Shown one piece after another: positions 1-8,081 of a stretch of DNA of 64,000 nucleotides. A program made the translations under genes and the position numbers. The stretch comes from Nitrosopumilus sp. (GTDB lineage: Archaea; Thermoproteota; Nitrososphaeria; Nitrososphaerales; Nitrosopumilaceae): the NCBI GenBank assembly GCA_029862745.1, contig JAOTWS010000003.1, positions 62,001 to 126,000 of the forward strand. Direction: 5' to 3'. The notes under the pieces were generated by a model, which was not told where the DNA came from, did not search any database, and saw nothing but the letters and a program-made list of their open reading frames with translations. Each line of letters starts with the position of its first letter. Positions within the stretch are counted from its first letter, which is position 1.

Positions 1-239
1 GACAAGAAGAAAAAATTATCAGAGTATATGAGATCCTTCCAGAAGGAATTGAAGAAATAGATAAGACAGATTCAGAAGGATTTGACAAAATAAAATTTAA
101 AGAGTCAAAACCAGGCATAGAGATCTTAGGCTTAATTGATGAAATTGTAAAAGAAATTCAAGGCTCAGAAATGAGTCAAGAAGGAAAAGAAATCATTTTA
201 GAGAAATTATCTCAATTAAAAGAAAAACTAGAGATTTAA
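1..239 (+). CDS. 3' end of an unidentified CDS (partial)
   Basis: An open frame enters from the left edge and ends at a TAA at 237-239, giving about 78 residues rich in Glu, Lys and Ile. The tail (LSQLKEKLEI) looks like an amphipathic helix. No start, signal peptide or recognisable motif is inside the window, so the family cannot be named. Codon use (TCA, ATA, GAA) matches neighbouring plus-strand genes, which supports real coding. Confidence 0.6.
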   Translation, partial: QEEKIIRVYEILPEGIEEIDKTDSEGFDKIKFKESKPGIEILGLIDEIVKEIQGSEMSQEGKEIILEKLSQLKEKLEI

Positions 240-329
240 TTTTAGTAAATAAACAACATATAGGAAATTAATTATTTTTCACAAATTTCAGGTATTGTTA
301 TCAAAACTAAACAGAGATATGTTTTGAAT

Positions 330-467
330 CTAGATAGAATTATCATTTATTGATTGTTTTAATTCGTTATAAGATTCCAAGTATTGTTTTTTCTGTAAAT
401 TTTCTGGAATTGTTTTATTATTTTTATTTTTTTGAGATGCTTTTGATTTGTTTGAGGTTTTATTCAT
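330..467 (-). CDS. small Lys/Asn-rich protein, 45 aa
   Basis: A 45-codon frame starts at ATG 467 and ends at TAG. An AGGAG Shine-Dalgarno-like sequence lies immediately upstream of the ATG. The product is basic and polar, with a low-complexity Lys/Asn/Gln N-terminal half and a more helical C-terminal half (YLESYNELKQS). No family is recognised. It is separated from the SNF2 gene by about 470 bp and is probably an independent unit. The length is short enough that chance cannot be excluded. Confidence 0.4.
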   Translation of the reverse strand: MNKTSNKSKASQKNKNNKTIPENLQKKQYLESYNELKQSINDNSI

Positions 468-542
468 ACTCCTTAGTAGTGTATGAGGTATTAATCTTAA
501 TGCATAATTGACTTAGAACCGTTTGAAATCATAACACCACTT

Positions 543-680
543 TTACGAATCTTCCTTTTTCTTGTTATCTTTTTGATTAAATATTAAGTCAGAATCACCC
601 TCTTCGTTTTTCCATTTAACAAATTCTTCTTTTTGTTTAATCATTTTTTCATGGTATTTTTCTATTTCTTTCAAGTACAA
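543..680 (-). CDS. possible small charged protein, up to 45 aa
   Basis: A frame rich in Lys, Glu and Asp runs from a TTG at 680 (or an internal ATG at 644, giving 33 aa) to a TAA at 543. The product would be a single charged helix with a polar tail. There is no clear Shine-Dalgarno sequence or TATA box, and no family is recognised. It is included because the composition is protein-like; it may equally be a chance frame. Confidence 0.25.
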   Translation of the reverse strand: MYLKEIEKYHEKMIKQKEEFVKWKNEEGDSDLIFNQKDNKKKEDS

Positions 681-939
681 GATTTGTGTGAATTATTGAA
701 CTTAAATGTAACGTGATTTAATAATTAAATTCATCAATACTAGTATGAACGATTTCTAATCCTGAGTGATTTAACATTGAATCTCAAGTCACAGATTTAA
801 TCAAGTTTTCAACAAGGAATACATGATATATACACATTACAATACATGTTAATATTTTATTATCAACTACAACTGAAATAAGAATTACAGAATTCATTGA
901 TCAAAAAAATCAACACATACTTTAGCGCGTTGATAAATC

Positions 940-2664
940 TTATTTTGCACGAAGTTTATCTTGTATCTGAGCCAAAATTAATTCTGCCTTGTCTTTATTT
1001 TCATAATTTTCAGTGGATTCATCCATAATTGCATCAATTTCATAACTTTTATCTACCAAAATATTTGCCACGTGATCATCAAGAGTCCCACTTCCAATTA
1101 AATAGTAAGCAAAGACAGTATTTTTCTGACCAATTCGATGGAGTCTGTCTTCAGCTTGCCTATGAATAGCAGGACTCCAGTCAAGTTCTGCAAAAATAAC
1201 ATATTTTGCTCGAGTTAAATTGATTCCAACATTTCCAGCTCGTATACCAGCAATCATTAATTTGGATTCACCTTTTTGAAATTTGTCTATTTGATCTTGT
1301 CTTTTTGCATCCGACTGTCCTCCAATAATAGTAACTGGTGAAAATTCTTGAAGACTTTCATTAAGTAATTTATGGATTATTTTGTGATGACAAAACACTA
1401 CGACACTTTCTTCAATATCCATAATGTTTTTAACAAAATTGATCACGTGTGGAAGTTTTGCAAGTCCAGCAATTTGTCTTTCACTCTGAATTGCTCTGTT
1501 ATATGATGCAGATTTGGAGAATTCTGACTCTGCACCTTTTTGCTCTTCCTCTAGTTTCTTCCAGATTTTATTTAATTCATCAATATAAAAATCAGTGTCA
1601 GCTGCTATTACTTCTTTATATCTAACTTTATCCTTCAGTTCCTTTAGAACATCAGACTTTTTTCTTCGTAACATAACATGTTTTTGCAGTTCATTTCTAA
1701 GAGAAGCACGCTTATTTTCTAAAACAATTGCTTTTCCTTTTTCATTTACATAACAAAAATATTCACAGAATTCCTTAAAACTTCCAAGCAATCCAGGTTT
1801 TAGAATATCAATGATTGGCCAGATTTCAGAACCACGATTGTAAATAGGAGTGCCAGAAAGACCAATCCTATACGAAATAGAATTTAGAGCAGCTAATTTT
1901 TTAACAGATTTGTATTTCTGAGTGGTTTTTGATCTAAGGTTATGAACCTCATCACAAACTATGGTTTTTATTCCAAGTTTTGCTAAGTCGTTGTATCGTT
2001 TGAAAAGTAATTCATAATTTATGATGTAAATATCAGTTTTTGGAAGATTTTGTGATTTTCCTGTTCTAATAGTTGTAACACTGGGAGACTTGGTTTCTAT
2101 TATCCTTCCATTTCTGCTTTTTTTCTTTAAAAATTTTTCAATCTCACGTTCCCAATTATTCAAAGTAACAAGGGGTGCAATTACAAGTACAGGAAATGTT
2201 TGCTTTTCTGTAGAAACATATGATAATGTCTGAACAGTTTTACCAAGACCCATTTCATCAGCTAGCAATGCATTGCCAGAAGATTTTAATAAAAAGTCTA
2301 GGCCTTCTTTTTGGAAATTTAATAGTTTTCCTCTAAATTGTTCACCAGTTTTTGCACGTTTTAGCTTGTGTTTAATTAGAGGCAGTGTGGGTTTTGGAGC
2401 ATATGTTTTCACAATTTTTCGTTGCCATGTTGATTTTGATAAAATTTCTAACGGATATCGGTCCATGATAAGTTTAATCTGTTTTACGTTTTCAGTACTG
2501 TCCGGAATAATGACCTCATTTACATTTTCACCATACCAAGCTTCAGGAACAAGTCGTGAAATCATGCCAACTGCACGATCGCCTGTAACTTTCCAACTCC
2601 AGATTTTGGAATATTTATCAAGAACATACTCCAATGTGCCAATATTTTGCATCCTTGTTTCCAT
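940..2664 (-). CDS. SNF2-family DEAD/H-box ATPase (helicase superfamily 2)
   Basis: Snf2/Rad54-type DNA translocase core of 574 aa. Motif I (DEMGLGKT) is at residues 136-143, motif II (DEVH) at 238-241, and the Snf2-typical SGTP motif III at 270-273. Motif VI (QAEDRLHRIGQ) ends at 513 and carries the arginine finger. Proteins of this family use ATP to translocate on duplex DNA and strip or remodel protein-DNA complexes. Residues 1-110 precede the RecA core and show no SWIM or bromo-type domain. The gene stands alone: no methylase or nuclease that would mark a DISARM-like or restriction system adjoins it. A housekeeping repair or chromatin role is therefore my inference. Confidence 0.93.
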   Translation of the reverse strand: METRMQNIGTLEYVLDKYSKIWSWKVTGDRAVGMISRLVPEAWYGENVNEVIIPDSTENVKQIKLIMDRYPLEILSKSTWQRKIVKTYAPKPTLPLIKHKLKRAKTGEQFRGKLLNFQKEGLDFLLKSSGNALLADEMGLGKTVQTLSYVSTEKQTFPVLVIAPLVTLNNWEREIEKFLKKKSRNGRIIETKSPSVTTIRTGKSQNLPKTDIYIINYELLFKRYNDLAKLGIKTIVCDEVHNLRSKTTQKYKSVKKLAALNSISYRIGLSGTPIYNRGSEIWPIIDILKPGLLGSFKEFCEYFCYVNEKGKAIVLENKRASLRNELQKHVMLRRKKSDVLKELKDKVRYKEVIAADTDFYIDELNKIWKKLEEEQKGAESEFSKSASYNRAIQSERQIAGLAKLPHVINFVKNIMDIEESVVVFCHHKIIHKLLNESLQEFSPVTIIGGQSDAKRQDQIDKFQKGESKLMIAGIRAGNVGINLTRAKYVIFAELDWSPAIHRQAEDRLHRIGQKNTVFAYYLIGSGTLDDHVANILVDKSYEIDAIMDESTENYENKDKAELILAQIQDKLRAK

Positions 2665-2900
2665 AATTTGTCGATAGAAAGTTTTTTTGCCTTATGAATC
2701 TTGATATTTTTATCGATCATTAAAAAATAGTACGAAAAGATACAAGAGTTAAAATATAATATAGGTTTACTATTTGGGCCAAAATTCACATTTGCAGCTT
2801 TATTAACAAAAATTAAGTCAAAAAGATCTAATTTTAAGTATAAATATAATAATATAATAAAGACAAGGATTTATTTTTAGTTTTCAATAATATCGTTTTT

Positions 2901-3008
2901 TTAAGATGAATTTACAAAATTAAACAATGCTGTAAGCAAAACAAAAAGAAGAGTGGATAGAATAAGAATCAAAGCATTAAAAAATAATTTATCAAACAGA
3001 TACGACAA
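2901..3008 (-). CDS. possible membrane microprotein, 35 aa
   Basis: Between the SNF2 gene and the PAC2 gene (2665-3112, otherwise featureless AT-rich DNA) a TTG-initiated frame encodes 35 residues. It has a short polar N-terminus followed by a continuous hydrophobic stretch (LILILSTLLFVLLTALF), a single predicted membrane helix. T-rich DNA yields hydrophobic frames by chance, so the support is weak. Confidence 0.25.
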   Translation of the reverse strand: MSYLFDKLFFNALILILSTLLFVLLTALFNFVNSS

Positions 3009-3112
3009 ACTTCACATGCATTAATTTACAAGCAATTATCAAGAATCCAATATTGGATTTAGATATCTTAATCATGACATATGTTTAAAATTCATTAGAA
3101 TTCAGAAAAGAT

Positions 3113-3793
3113 ATGGAGTTTATTCAAGATATAGAACCTGACGTAAAAAAACCAATCATAATTGCAGCAATGCAGGATATGGGAAATGTAGGAAATATAG
3201 TGATAAATTTCATTAACAAATCATTAAAAACAAAAAAATTCAGAATTGCAAAAACATCATTTCCAACATATGTGATAGACAATGGAGGATATATTGAGCT
3301 GCCAGATGAAAGTTGGGAGTATAGATATACCGATGATTTGATAGTATTTGGTAGCGGCAAAGGTCAACCACAAAGTAATAGTGAATTAAACACTTTGTGC
3401 CAAGATGTAATAGACATATCAAAGAAATATGATGCCAAATTTATCTACACATTAGGTGGTTTTCACACTAGTAGGATTTTTGAAAAAAATCCAAAAACAT
3501 ACATCACTACAACATCTCAAAAATTAACAAAACAAATGGAGGGTTTGAACATAGACATCACACCTCAAAAATCAATAATTACAGGATTTAATGGCTTGAT
3601 TCTAGGATTTGCAAAGAAAAACAACATTCAAGGGATAGGCATGTATGGGGAATTAAATGAACCAGAAATTCCACAATATAGATCGGCAATAAGCATTATC
3701 AAAACAATCGAGAAATTAACATATAGAAAATTAGGAGATATCAATCAATTAGAAATAATGGCTCAAGAAATTGAGCAAAAATTTAAGAGATAA
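3113..3793 (+). CDS. PAC2-family protein (archaeal proteasome assembly chaperone-like)
   Basis: 226 aa starting at ATG 3113. The N-terminal half holds the PAC2 pattern: a beta strand IIIAAMQDMGNVGNIVINFI, then TSFPTYVIDNGGYIELP, a central IYTLGGFHTSR, and TGFNGLILGFAKK. PAC2 proteins in eukaryotes and the PbaA/PbaB proteins of archaea bind proteasome alpha subunits or unassembled clients. A second PAC2 protein lies at 35842-36552, so the genome keeps at least two paralogues. The C-terminal 30 residues form a probable helix. Which archaeal PAC2 subgroup this belongs to I cannot decide by eye. Confidence 0.85.
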   Translation: MEFIQDIEPDVKKPIIIAAMQDMGNVGNIVINFINKSLKTKKFRIAKTSFPTYVIDNGGYIELPDESWEYRYTDDLIVFGSGKGQPQSNSELNTLCQDVIDISKKYDAKFIYTLGGFHTSRIFEKNPKTYITTTSQKLTKQMEGLNIDITPQKSIITGFNGLILGFAKKNNIQGIGMYGELNEPEIPQYRSAISIIKTIEKLTYRKLGDINQLEIMAQEIEQKFKR

Positions 3794-3795
3794 AA

Positions 3796-3930
3796 TCAAT
3801 GAGTTTTCCCGACTTCGTGGGGTTCAGTATTTTCATCATGACAATCACAGCTACAAAGATGAGTTTTGTGGTTATTCATACAATCAATACATTCAAAGTG
3901 TTTTCTATTCTCACATGCTGCACAAATCAT
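3796..3930 (-). CDS. Cys-rich microprotein, 44 aa, probable zinc binder
   Basis: ATG at 3930, TGA at 3796, convergent with and 2 bp from the end of the PAC2 gene. The product has seven cysteines and many histidines arranged as CxxC at 3-6, CxxC at 14-17 and CxCxC at 26-30, a zinc-cluster-like arrangement. Its function is unknown. The Cys spacing is far from random and there is no other coding explanation for the interval. Confidence 0.65.
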   Translation of the reverse strand: MICAACENRKHFECIDCMNNHKTHLCSCDCHDENTEPHEVGKTH

Positions 3931-3985
3931 ATTACAAACTGTAAACTATAGATGAATTTGAATTTTTTCCAAGTTAATAAAGAAT

Positions 3986-4651
3986 TCAGTATTCTACTTC
4001 GCTTCGTCTAAGAAGATCTTCAGTTAATTCAACATACCCTTGTGGGTCAAGTTCCTTTGCAAATCCTTTATCTATATTTATCAAATAGATAGAATGTAGA
4101 TGAGCATTTAGAATATCATCATATTGTATAACTGGATTTTTATAATAACGGTCACAGAGTATTTTGATTTTTTGGACTTCATCTCTATTACGAGCAGCTG
4201 GAGGCAATAAGAAAATTTTAGAGATAGGTAAGATTCCAACAACAGGTGTTGCCAAGGAAAATTTTGAGCAGTGTTGACTATATCTAGCAATTTTACTCAT
4301 AATTCTGGCAGTGAAATAATCTATAGTATCCATAGCATGTTCTGGAGGCGTAAAACCAGTTTCAATTTCAATGATGGTATTACCTCCGCCTTTTTTTCCA
4401 TAGATATCACAAACCAGAATATCGGAGATATCTTTTTCAACTTCAACAGAATATCCTCTAGAAATCAGATTGTTTGCACAGATTAGTTCTAAAATAGAAT
4501 GATTGATTTTAACTAGATTTTTTTTATACATATCAATTAATTGTTGTTTTACATGATTTAGTTTTGGAATGTCGTTTTCTTTTAGATTATCTGAGAGTTT
4601 TTTGGTCATATCATTTACATCATTGCTGAATTTTTCCAAGTCCATGATCAT
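3986..4651 (-). CDS. conserved-type protein with PD-(D/E)XK nuclease-like core
   Basis: 221 aa. Residues 1-50 look like a helical or coiled N-terminus. The middle resembles the restriction-endonuclease fold: a helix with Glu (ELICANNLISRGY), a strand with Asp (DILVCDIYG) and IIEIETGF, matching the E...D...ExE/ExK layout. In place of the usual Lys there is a Thr-Gly after the ExE, so activity is uncertain. ATGs at codons 1 and 3 are both possible starts. It has no partner methylase nearby. The fold assignment is an inference from the motif pattern. Confidence 0.6.
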   Translation of the reverse strand: MIMDLEKFSNDVNDMTKKLSDNLKENDIPKLNHVKQQLIDMYKKNLVKINHSILELICANNLISRGYSVEVEKDISDILVCDIYGKKGGGNTIIEIETGFTPPEHAMDTIDYFTARIMSKIARYSQHCSKFSLATPVVGILPISKIFLLPPAARNRDEVQKIKILCDRYYKNPVIQYDDILNAHLHSIYLINIDKGFAKELDPQGYVELTEDLLRRSEVEY

Positions 4652-5019
4652 GATAAAGTAATTTTAGTAGTTTAAGAAGTAATAGTGACAGATTTTGATA
4701 TAATTTTATCCTTTAAAAACACCATAATTACTCAAATAAAGGTGAAAAATATCGATTTTTTGTCCATACTTTATCTTATCTTTCTAAATTATGACAATCC
4801 CTGTGAATGATATCAACATCATGATATGATAGGGTTACCACATATGACAAAAAATGCATATTATGAATCAGCATGCATTCTTTAGAAAAAGAACAGAGCA
4901 AGTTTGCAAAGAATGCAAGTTTGCAAAAATCAGAAAACATTGAAAAACTATTGTTGTACTAGATAGTGTTTTTTATTTTTCTAAACAATTTTTAACCCAA
5001 ATTAAATATAGAATCTAAG
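4652..5019. other. intergenic stretch with a 13-bp tandem repeat and a possible CxxC micro-ORF
   Basis: No ordinary gene is seen. Two perfect copies of a 13-bp unit (GCAAGTTTGCAAA) lie at 4898-4910 and 4915-4927, a 17-bp period. A plus-strand frame at 4863-4943 (ATG to TGA, 26 aa) covers both copies and reads with a CKEC motif in a Lys/Arg-rich context. It resembles the other Cys microproteins of this window but is too short to assert as a gene. Confidence 0.4.
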
Positions 5020-5355
5020 TTGGAAATATACCACAAGTCAACATGTGTTACTTGCAAAAAAGCAATTACAGAATTGGAAAGAATGAAAGAAGATATTGAA
5101 AAAAGAGACTTTTTCAAAGATCCATTTTCAGAAACAGAACTTAAAAAAATCATCAAAAAAACAGGAAAAAAACCAATAGAAATGCTCAGAAAGAGAGACA
5201 AGATGTACAAAGAATTAGGTTTAGAAAAAACCAAAATGAGTGATAATCAACTCATTAAATTAATGGTGAAATACCCAGGATTAATTTTGCGTCCCATCAT
5301 AGTTATAAAAAATAAAACATATGTTGGAAAAATAGATACAGAAGATATAAAATGA
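5020..5355 (+). CDS. ArsC/Spx-family thioredoxin-fold protein
   Basis: 111 aa initiated by TTG at 5020, with an AT-rich TATA-like element about 15-20 nt upstream. The N-terminus carries a redox CxxC (Cys9 and Cys12) at the position of the ArsC/Spx active site. The family's late RPI motif is also visible (LILRPIIV). Family members are either arsenate reductases using glutaredoxin or Spx-type regulators. No arsenic genes adjoin, and the CxxC rather than the single-Cys form leans to a redox protein. The substrate is unknown. Confidence 0.8.
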   Translation: MEIYHKSTCVTCKKAITELERMKEDIEKRDFFKDPFSETELKKIIKKTGKKPIEMLRKRDKMYKELGLEKTKMSDNQLIKLMVKYPGLILRPIIVIKNKTYVGKIDTEDIK

Positions 5356-5356
5356 A

Positions 5357-5602
5357 CTATCGTGTGTTTTCTTGCTTGAATATTATAATTGCCTCCAAAT
5401 GAGAGCAATTTGCCTTTAGTCCCTTACCATGATGAAATTTGTAAAAATTCTTGAATCCAGGGCATTCACATGTGTCAGAAGTTACAAAATAAGATTTTTC
5501 AGGATCAGATGAAGATTTTATCTGAAACAAATCATCATCAATTTTTACCACACCACCACTTTCAACAAGTTTCTTTGCTTTTTTGATAGTATTAGCACTC
5601 AT
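5357..5602 (-). CDS. small SWIM zinc-finger protein
   Basis: 81 aa, convergent with the ArsC/Spx gene and one base from its stop. The C-terminal half has the SWIM signature C-x-C followed by C-x-H (CEC at about 45-47, then CSH at about 66-68). SWIM domains bind zinc and mediate DNA or protein contacts. No other domain is present, so this is a stand-alone SWIM protein. It is probably in one unit with the genes at 5621-5914 and 6084-6278, which share its strand. Confidence 0.8.
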   Translation of the reverse strand: MSANTIKKAKKLVESGGVVKIDDDLFQIKSSSDPEKSYFVTSDTCECPGFKNFYKFHHGKGLKANCSHLEAIIIFKQENTR

Positions 5603-5620
5603 AATACTATTAAAATTGGG

Positions 5621-5914
5621 TTATGTTTTATTCTTTAATTTTTTCCTAACATTTGTCCATTCTTTATTATTACAAGCCATGGCATTCTCATATAGGAGTT
5701 CAAATGTCCAATTCAAAATTTCACTCCATATTGCCCTGAGAGATTCATCATCAGTCCATATCACACTTGCCTTAACTGCAGTCATTGCAATAACATTATT
5801 AGCATTTTTTTTTGGGTTTTTATTCCATTTTTCTAATACACGGTCACAAAATTCAAGAATTTCTTGCTTGCTTAAAACTAACCTATCAGGATCAAAAGAA
5901 TTCTTTTTTACCAT
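5621..5914 (-). CDS. hypothetical helical protein, 97 aa
   Basis: 97 aa, soluble and mainly helical by composition, Trp-rich (VIWTDDE, AIWSEILNWTFELL, EWTNVRKK). No metal or nucleotide motif is visible. It lies 18 bp upstream of the SWIM gene on the same strand and is probably co-transcribed with it. I do not recognise the family. Confidence 0.65.
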   Translation of the reverse strand: MVKKNSFDPDRLVLSKQEILEFCDRVLEKWNKNPKKNANNVIAMTAVKASVIWTDDESLRAIWSEILNWTFELLYENAMACNNKEWTNVRKKLKNKT

Positions 5915-6083
5915 ATAGGTAAAGAGAGAAACTAAATTATAATATTTTCAATATAAAAGAGATAATACATATTTTTATAAAATAGTTAAAGGATATAATG
6001 ACGTATCAGAATATGACGGAGAGCCTTGCTTTTCTAATCAGATAAAGTCTAGAATTAGTTTCACTATCTTCTATTTTTATTAT

Positions 6084-6278
6084 TTAAATAATATTTTGAA
6101 CGCGTCCTATTTTTCCGTTTTCCAATTCAACTTTAATTCCATAGGGATGTGAATTACTAGAAGTCAGAATTCTCTTAACAATACCATCAGTTAGTTTACC
6201 TGTAAATTGATCCTGTTTTTGAATAATTCGAACTTTCATTCCTAGTGTTATTTTTCCTCTTGAAGGTAGCATTACCAA
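6084..6278 (-). CDS. YwbE-family (DUF2196) protein
   Basis: 64 aa, full length for this family. The diagnostic features are all present: RGKITLGMKVRIIQKQDQ, TGKLTDGIVKRIL, HPYGIKVELENGKIGRVQ at the C-terminus. YwbE proteins are small beta-rich domains of unknown biochemical role found in bacteria and archaea. The gene stands alone, with 170 bp to the next gene on the same strand. Confidence 0.85.
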   Translation of the reverse strand: MVMLPSRGKITLGMKVRIIQKQDQFTGKLTDGIVKRILTSSNSHPYGIKVELENGKIGRVQNII

Positions 6279-6597
6279 TAAAATATGGCATGGAGAAGAG
6301 ATACTAAGTCTTTGTTTTATAAAATTGAGGACATGTAGGTATCTGCCATATATTTTGGAATAATCATGTTAAAACATACAGACAGAAAAAATATGGGAAA
6401 TATTGAATAAAAAAAGGATATTGCAGTCAAAAATATCATCAAAAGTCGTGAAAAAAATAGATACTGTAATTGGTCATATGATATGATAATTGTTATTTTA
6501 TGAATAGTCATATTTTTGTACACTTGGATTAAACGTAATTTTGTTGTGTTACATATCAGAAAAGTGAGGAGTTTTGAAAATTACTCAAAACAATTTT
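6279..6597. other. intergenic, no gene seen
   Basis: About 320 bp of AT-rich sequence between two minus-strand genes. Short open frames on either strand are T- or A-run driven and lack motifs. It probably contains the promoter of the YwbE gene. Confidence 0.5.
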
Positions 6598-6942
6598 TTA
6601 ACTATGTTTGTGATTTTGGAAACATTCTCTGCAATAAACAGGTCTGTCATCTTTTGGTTTGAATGGTATTTGACAATCATTTCCACAGTCACCGCATTTT
6701 GCATCAAACATTTCTCGTGGTCTATCATCTCTTCTACCAAATCTGGAACCTCTATCATTTCCACCATAACCTCCAGATCTTCCACCAAATCTACCACCAG
6801 ATCTTGGAGCTGGCTTGTGATTTTGGAAACATTCTCTGCAATAAACAGGTCTGTCATCTTTTGGTTTGAATGGAACTTGACAATCATTTCCACAGTCACC
6901 GCATTTTGCGGTAAACATTTCTCTTTCTCTATCAAAGGACAT
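6598..6942 (-). CDS. tandem CxxC-x17-CxxC zinc-ribbon protein with Gly/Arg linker
   Basis: 114 aa built from two nearly identical domains, each with CGDC, 17 residues, then CREC (residues 14-38 and about 82-106). They are joined by a linker of about 30 residues rich in Gly, Arg, Ser and Asp (GGRFGGRSGGYGG). The CxxC-x17-CxxC domain is a recognised small zinc-binding family; RGG-type linkers often bind RNA. A nucleic-acid-binding role is therefore plausible but inferred. The DNA of the two domains is almost identical (see the repeat entries), which points to recent duplication or gene conversion. Confidence 0.85.
   Translation of the reverse strand: MSFDREREMFTAKCGDCGNDCQVPFKPKDDRPVYCRECFQNHKPAPRSGGRFGGRSGGYGGNDRGSRFGRRDDRPREMFDAKCGDCGNDCQIPFKPKDDRPVYCRECFQNHKHS
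6608..6702 (-). repeat. 95-bp direct repeat, copy 1
   Basis: Encodes the C-terminal CxxC-x17-CxxC domain. By eye it differs from copy 2 at only two of 95 positions, both in one Ile/Val-type codon region. Synonymous sites are conserved too, so protein-level selection alone does not explain the identity. Confidence 0.9.
6815..6909 (-). repeat. 95-bp direct repeat, copy 2
   Basis: Encodes the N-terminal CxxC-x17-CxxC domain. The copies begin 207 bp apart in the same orientation, separated by the Gly/Arg-rich linker DNA. Confidence 0.9.
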
Positions 6943-6998
6943 GTCTTTCTAAAGTTCGAATAGATTATGAGGTTATTAAACTGTGGGAAAACATCTAT

Positions 6999-7006
6999 GT
7001 TATAAA
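6999..7006 (+). promoter_or_regulatory. TATA box of the permease operon
   Basis: TTATAAAG is centred about 27 nt before the TTG/ATG pair at 7029/7035. That places the transcription start at or next to the start codon, as expected for a leaderless archaeal transcript. Confidence 0.55.
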
Positions 7007-7034
7007 GTAATTTCATAATCTGAGATTATTGGGC

Positions 7035-8081
7035 ATGAAAAGGTATGTCGTCACAAGAATAGCAACTATGTTTGTAGTATTGATGATCACATTATTGATT
7101 ACAATTGTTCTTGTAGGCTCAAACATGGATACAATACTAAAACAAGGAATTGCATTTCAAGTAAGAACTGAAATCACAGAAAATCCATCAACAGCACAAA
7201 GTTTTTCATCAGTTGAAGAGTTTGAGATATTCATTCAGACTCAGATAGATCAAAGAATCAAGATTTTAGGGTTAGACGAACCATGGTATTCTCCTCAAAG
7301 AATAGGCATTGCAATGTATAAGATATTACTTCTTGATTTTGGACATGCCACATTTCTTACAAGTGATTTAGGTTCATCAGATGTTAAAGATATACTATTT
7401 GAAAAATTGCCAAGAACTGTTTTACTTTTTACGACTGCAACAATAATCATATCCATAATCGGGATCTTTTTAGGAGCTTTATCCAGCAGTAAGATTGGTT
7501 CTACCATAGACAGAATTACATCAAGTTTTGCAATAATCAGTTCCAGTTTTCCAGTATGGTGGATAGGTATGTTAATGATTTTCTTATTTGCGTTCACATA
7601 TCAAATATTTCCAGCAAGAGCAACTCCAGATGTTCCATTGTCAGATCCTTGGTACATTGGATCTTTGTTATATCATATGGCATTACCATTAATTACAATT
7701 GTGATGATAGGATTTGGATCATGGGCCTATATGGTCAGAAATTTTATGATTGGAATAATGCAAGAAGATTTCATCATGGCCAAAAAAACAATCGGGGTGA
7801 ATCAGAAAAAAATAATATACACACATGCTCTAAAAAATGCAGCGCCACCAATTATCACAATTTTAGCACTAAGCTTATCAGGTTCACTTGGAGGTGCAAT
7901 CATCACGGAAGCAGTATTTGACTGGCCAGGCATGGGAAGATTGTATTTTGAAGCAATATCAGTAATGGATTTACCAGTAATTATTGGTGCCACATACTTG
8001 CTTACAATTTTCTTTTTGATCAGCATATTCATTGCAGACTTACTCTATGGATATTTTGACCCGAGAGTGAGGACAGGTTAA
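7035..8081 (+). CDS. peptide-type ABC transporter permease (DppB/OppB-like)
   Basis: 348 aa from the ATG at 7035; a TTG two codons upstream (7029) is an alternative start. The layout is the DppB one: TM1 at about 10-30, a large external loop to about 100, then five more helices. The EAA-type cytoplasmic motif is ARxTIGVNQKKIIYTHALKNA-like at about 245-265. The C-terminal segment (ITEAVFDWPGMGRLYFEAI) is diagnostic for peptide/nickel permeases. Its stop overlaps the start of the DppC-like gene by one base, so the two form an operon and probably a heterodimer. No substrate-binding protein adjoins. The nearest ATPase of the right type is at 28989-29954. Confidence 0.93.
   Translation: MKRYVVTRIATMFVVLMITLLITIVLVGSNMDTILKQGIAFQVRTEITENPSTAQSFSSVEEFEIFIQTQIDQRIKILGLDEPWYSPQRIGIAMYKILLLDFGHATFLTSDLGSSDVKDILFEKLPRTVLLFTTATIIISIIGIFLGALSSSKIGSTIDRITSSFAIISSSFPVWWIGMLMIFLFAFTYQIFPARATPDVPLSDPWYIGSLLYHMALPLITIVMIGFGSWAYMVRNFMIGIMQEDFIMAKKTIGVNQKKIIYTHALKNAAPPIITILALSLSGSLGGAIITEAVFDWPGMGRLYFEAISVMDLPVIIGATYLLTIFFLISIFIADLLYGYFDPRVRTG

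Noticed and set aside
2273-2677. 134-codon plus-strand frame opposite the SNF2 ATPase
   Set aside because: Lies wholly over the Walker A region of the ATPase with no start context or motif.
6317-6523. 68-codon minus-strand hydrophobic frame
   Set aside because: Looks like a membrane microprotein but is driven by T-rich runs; no start context and no partner.
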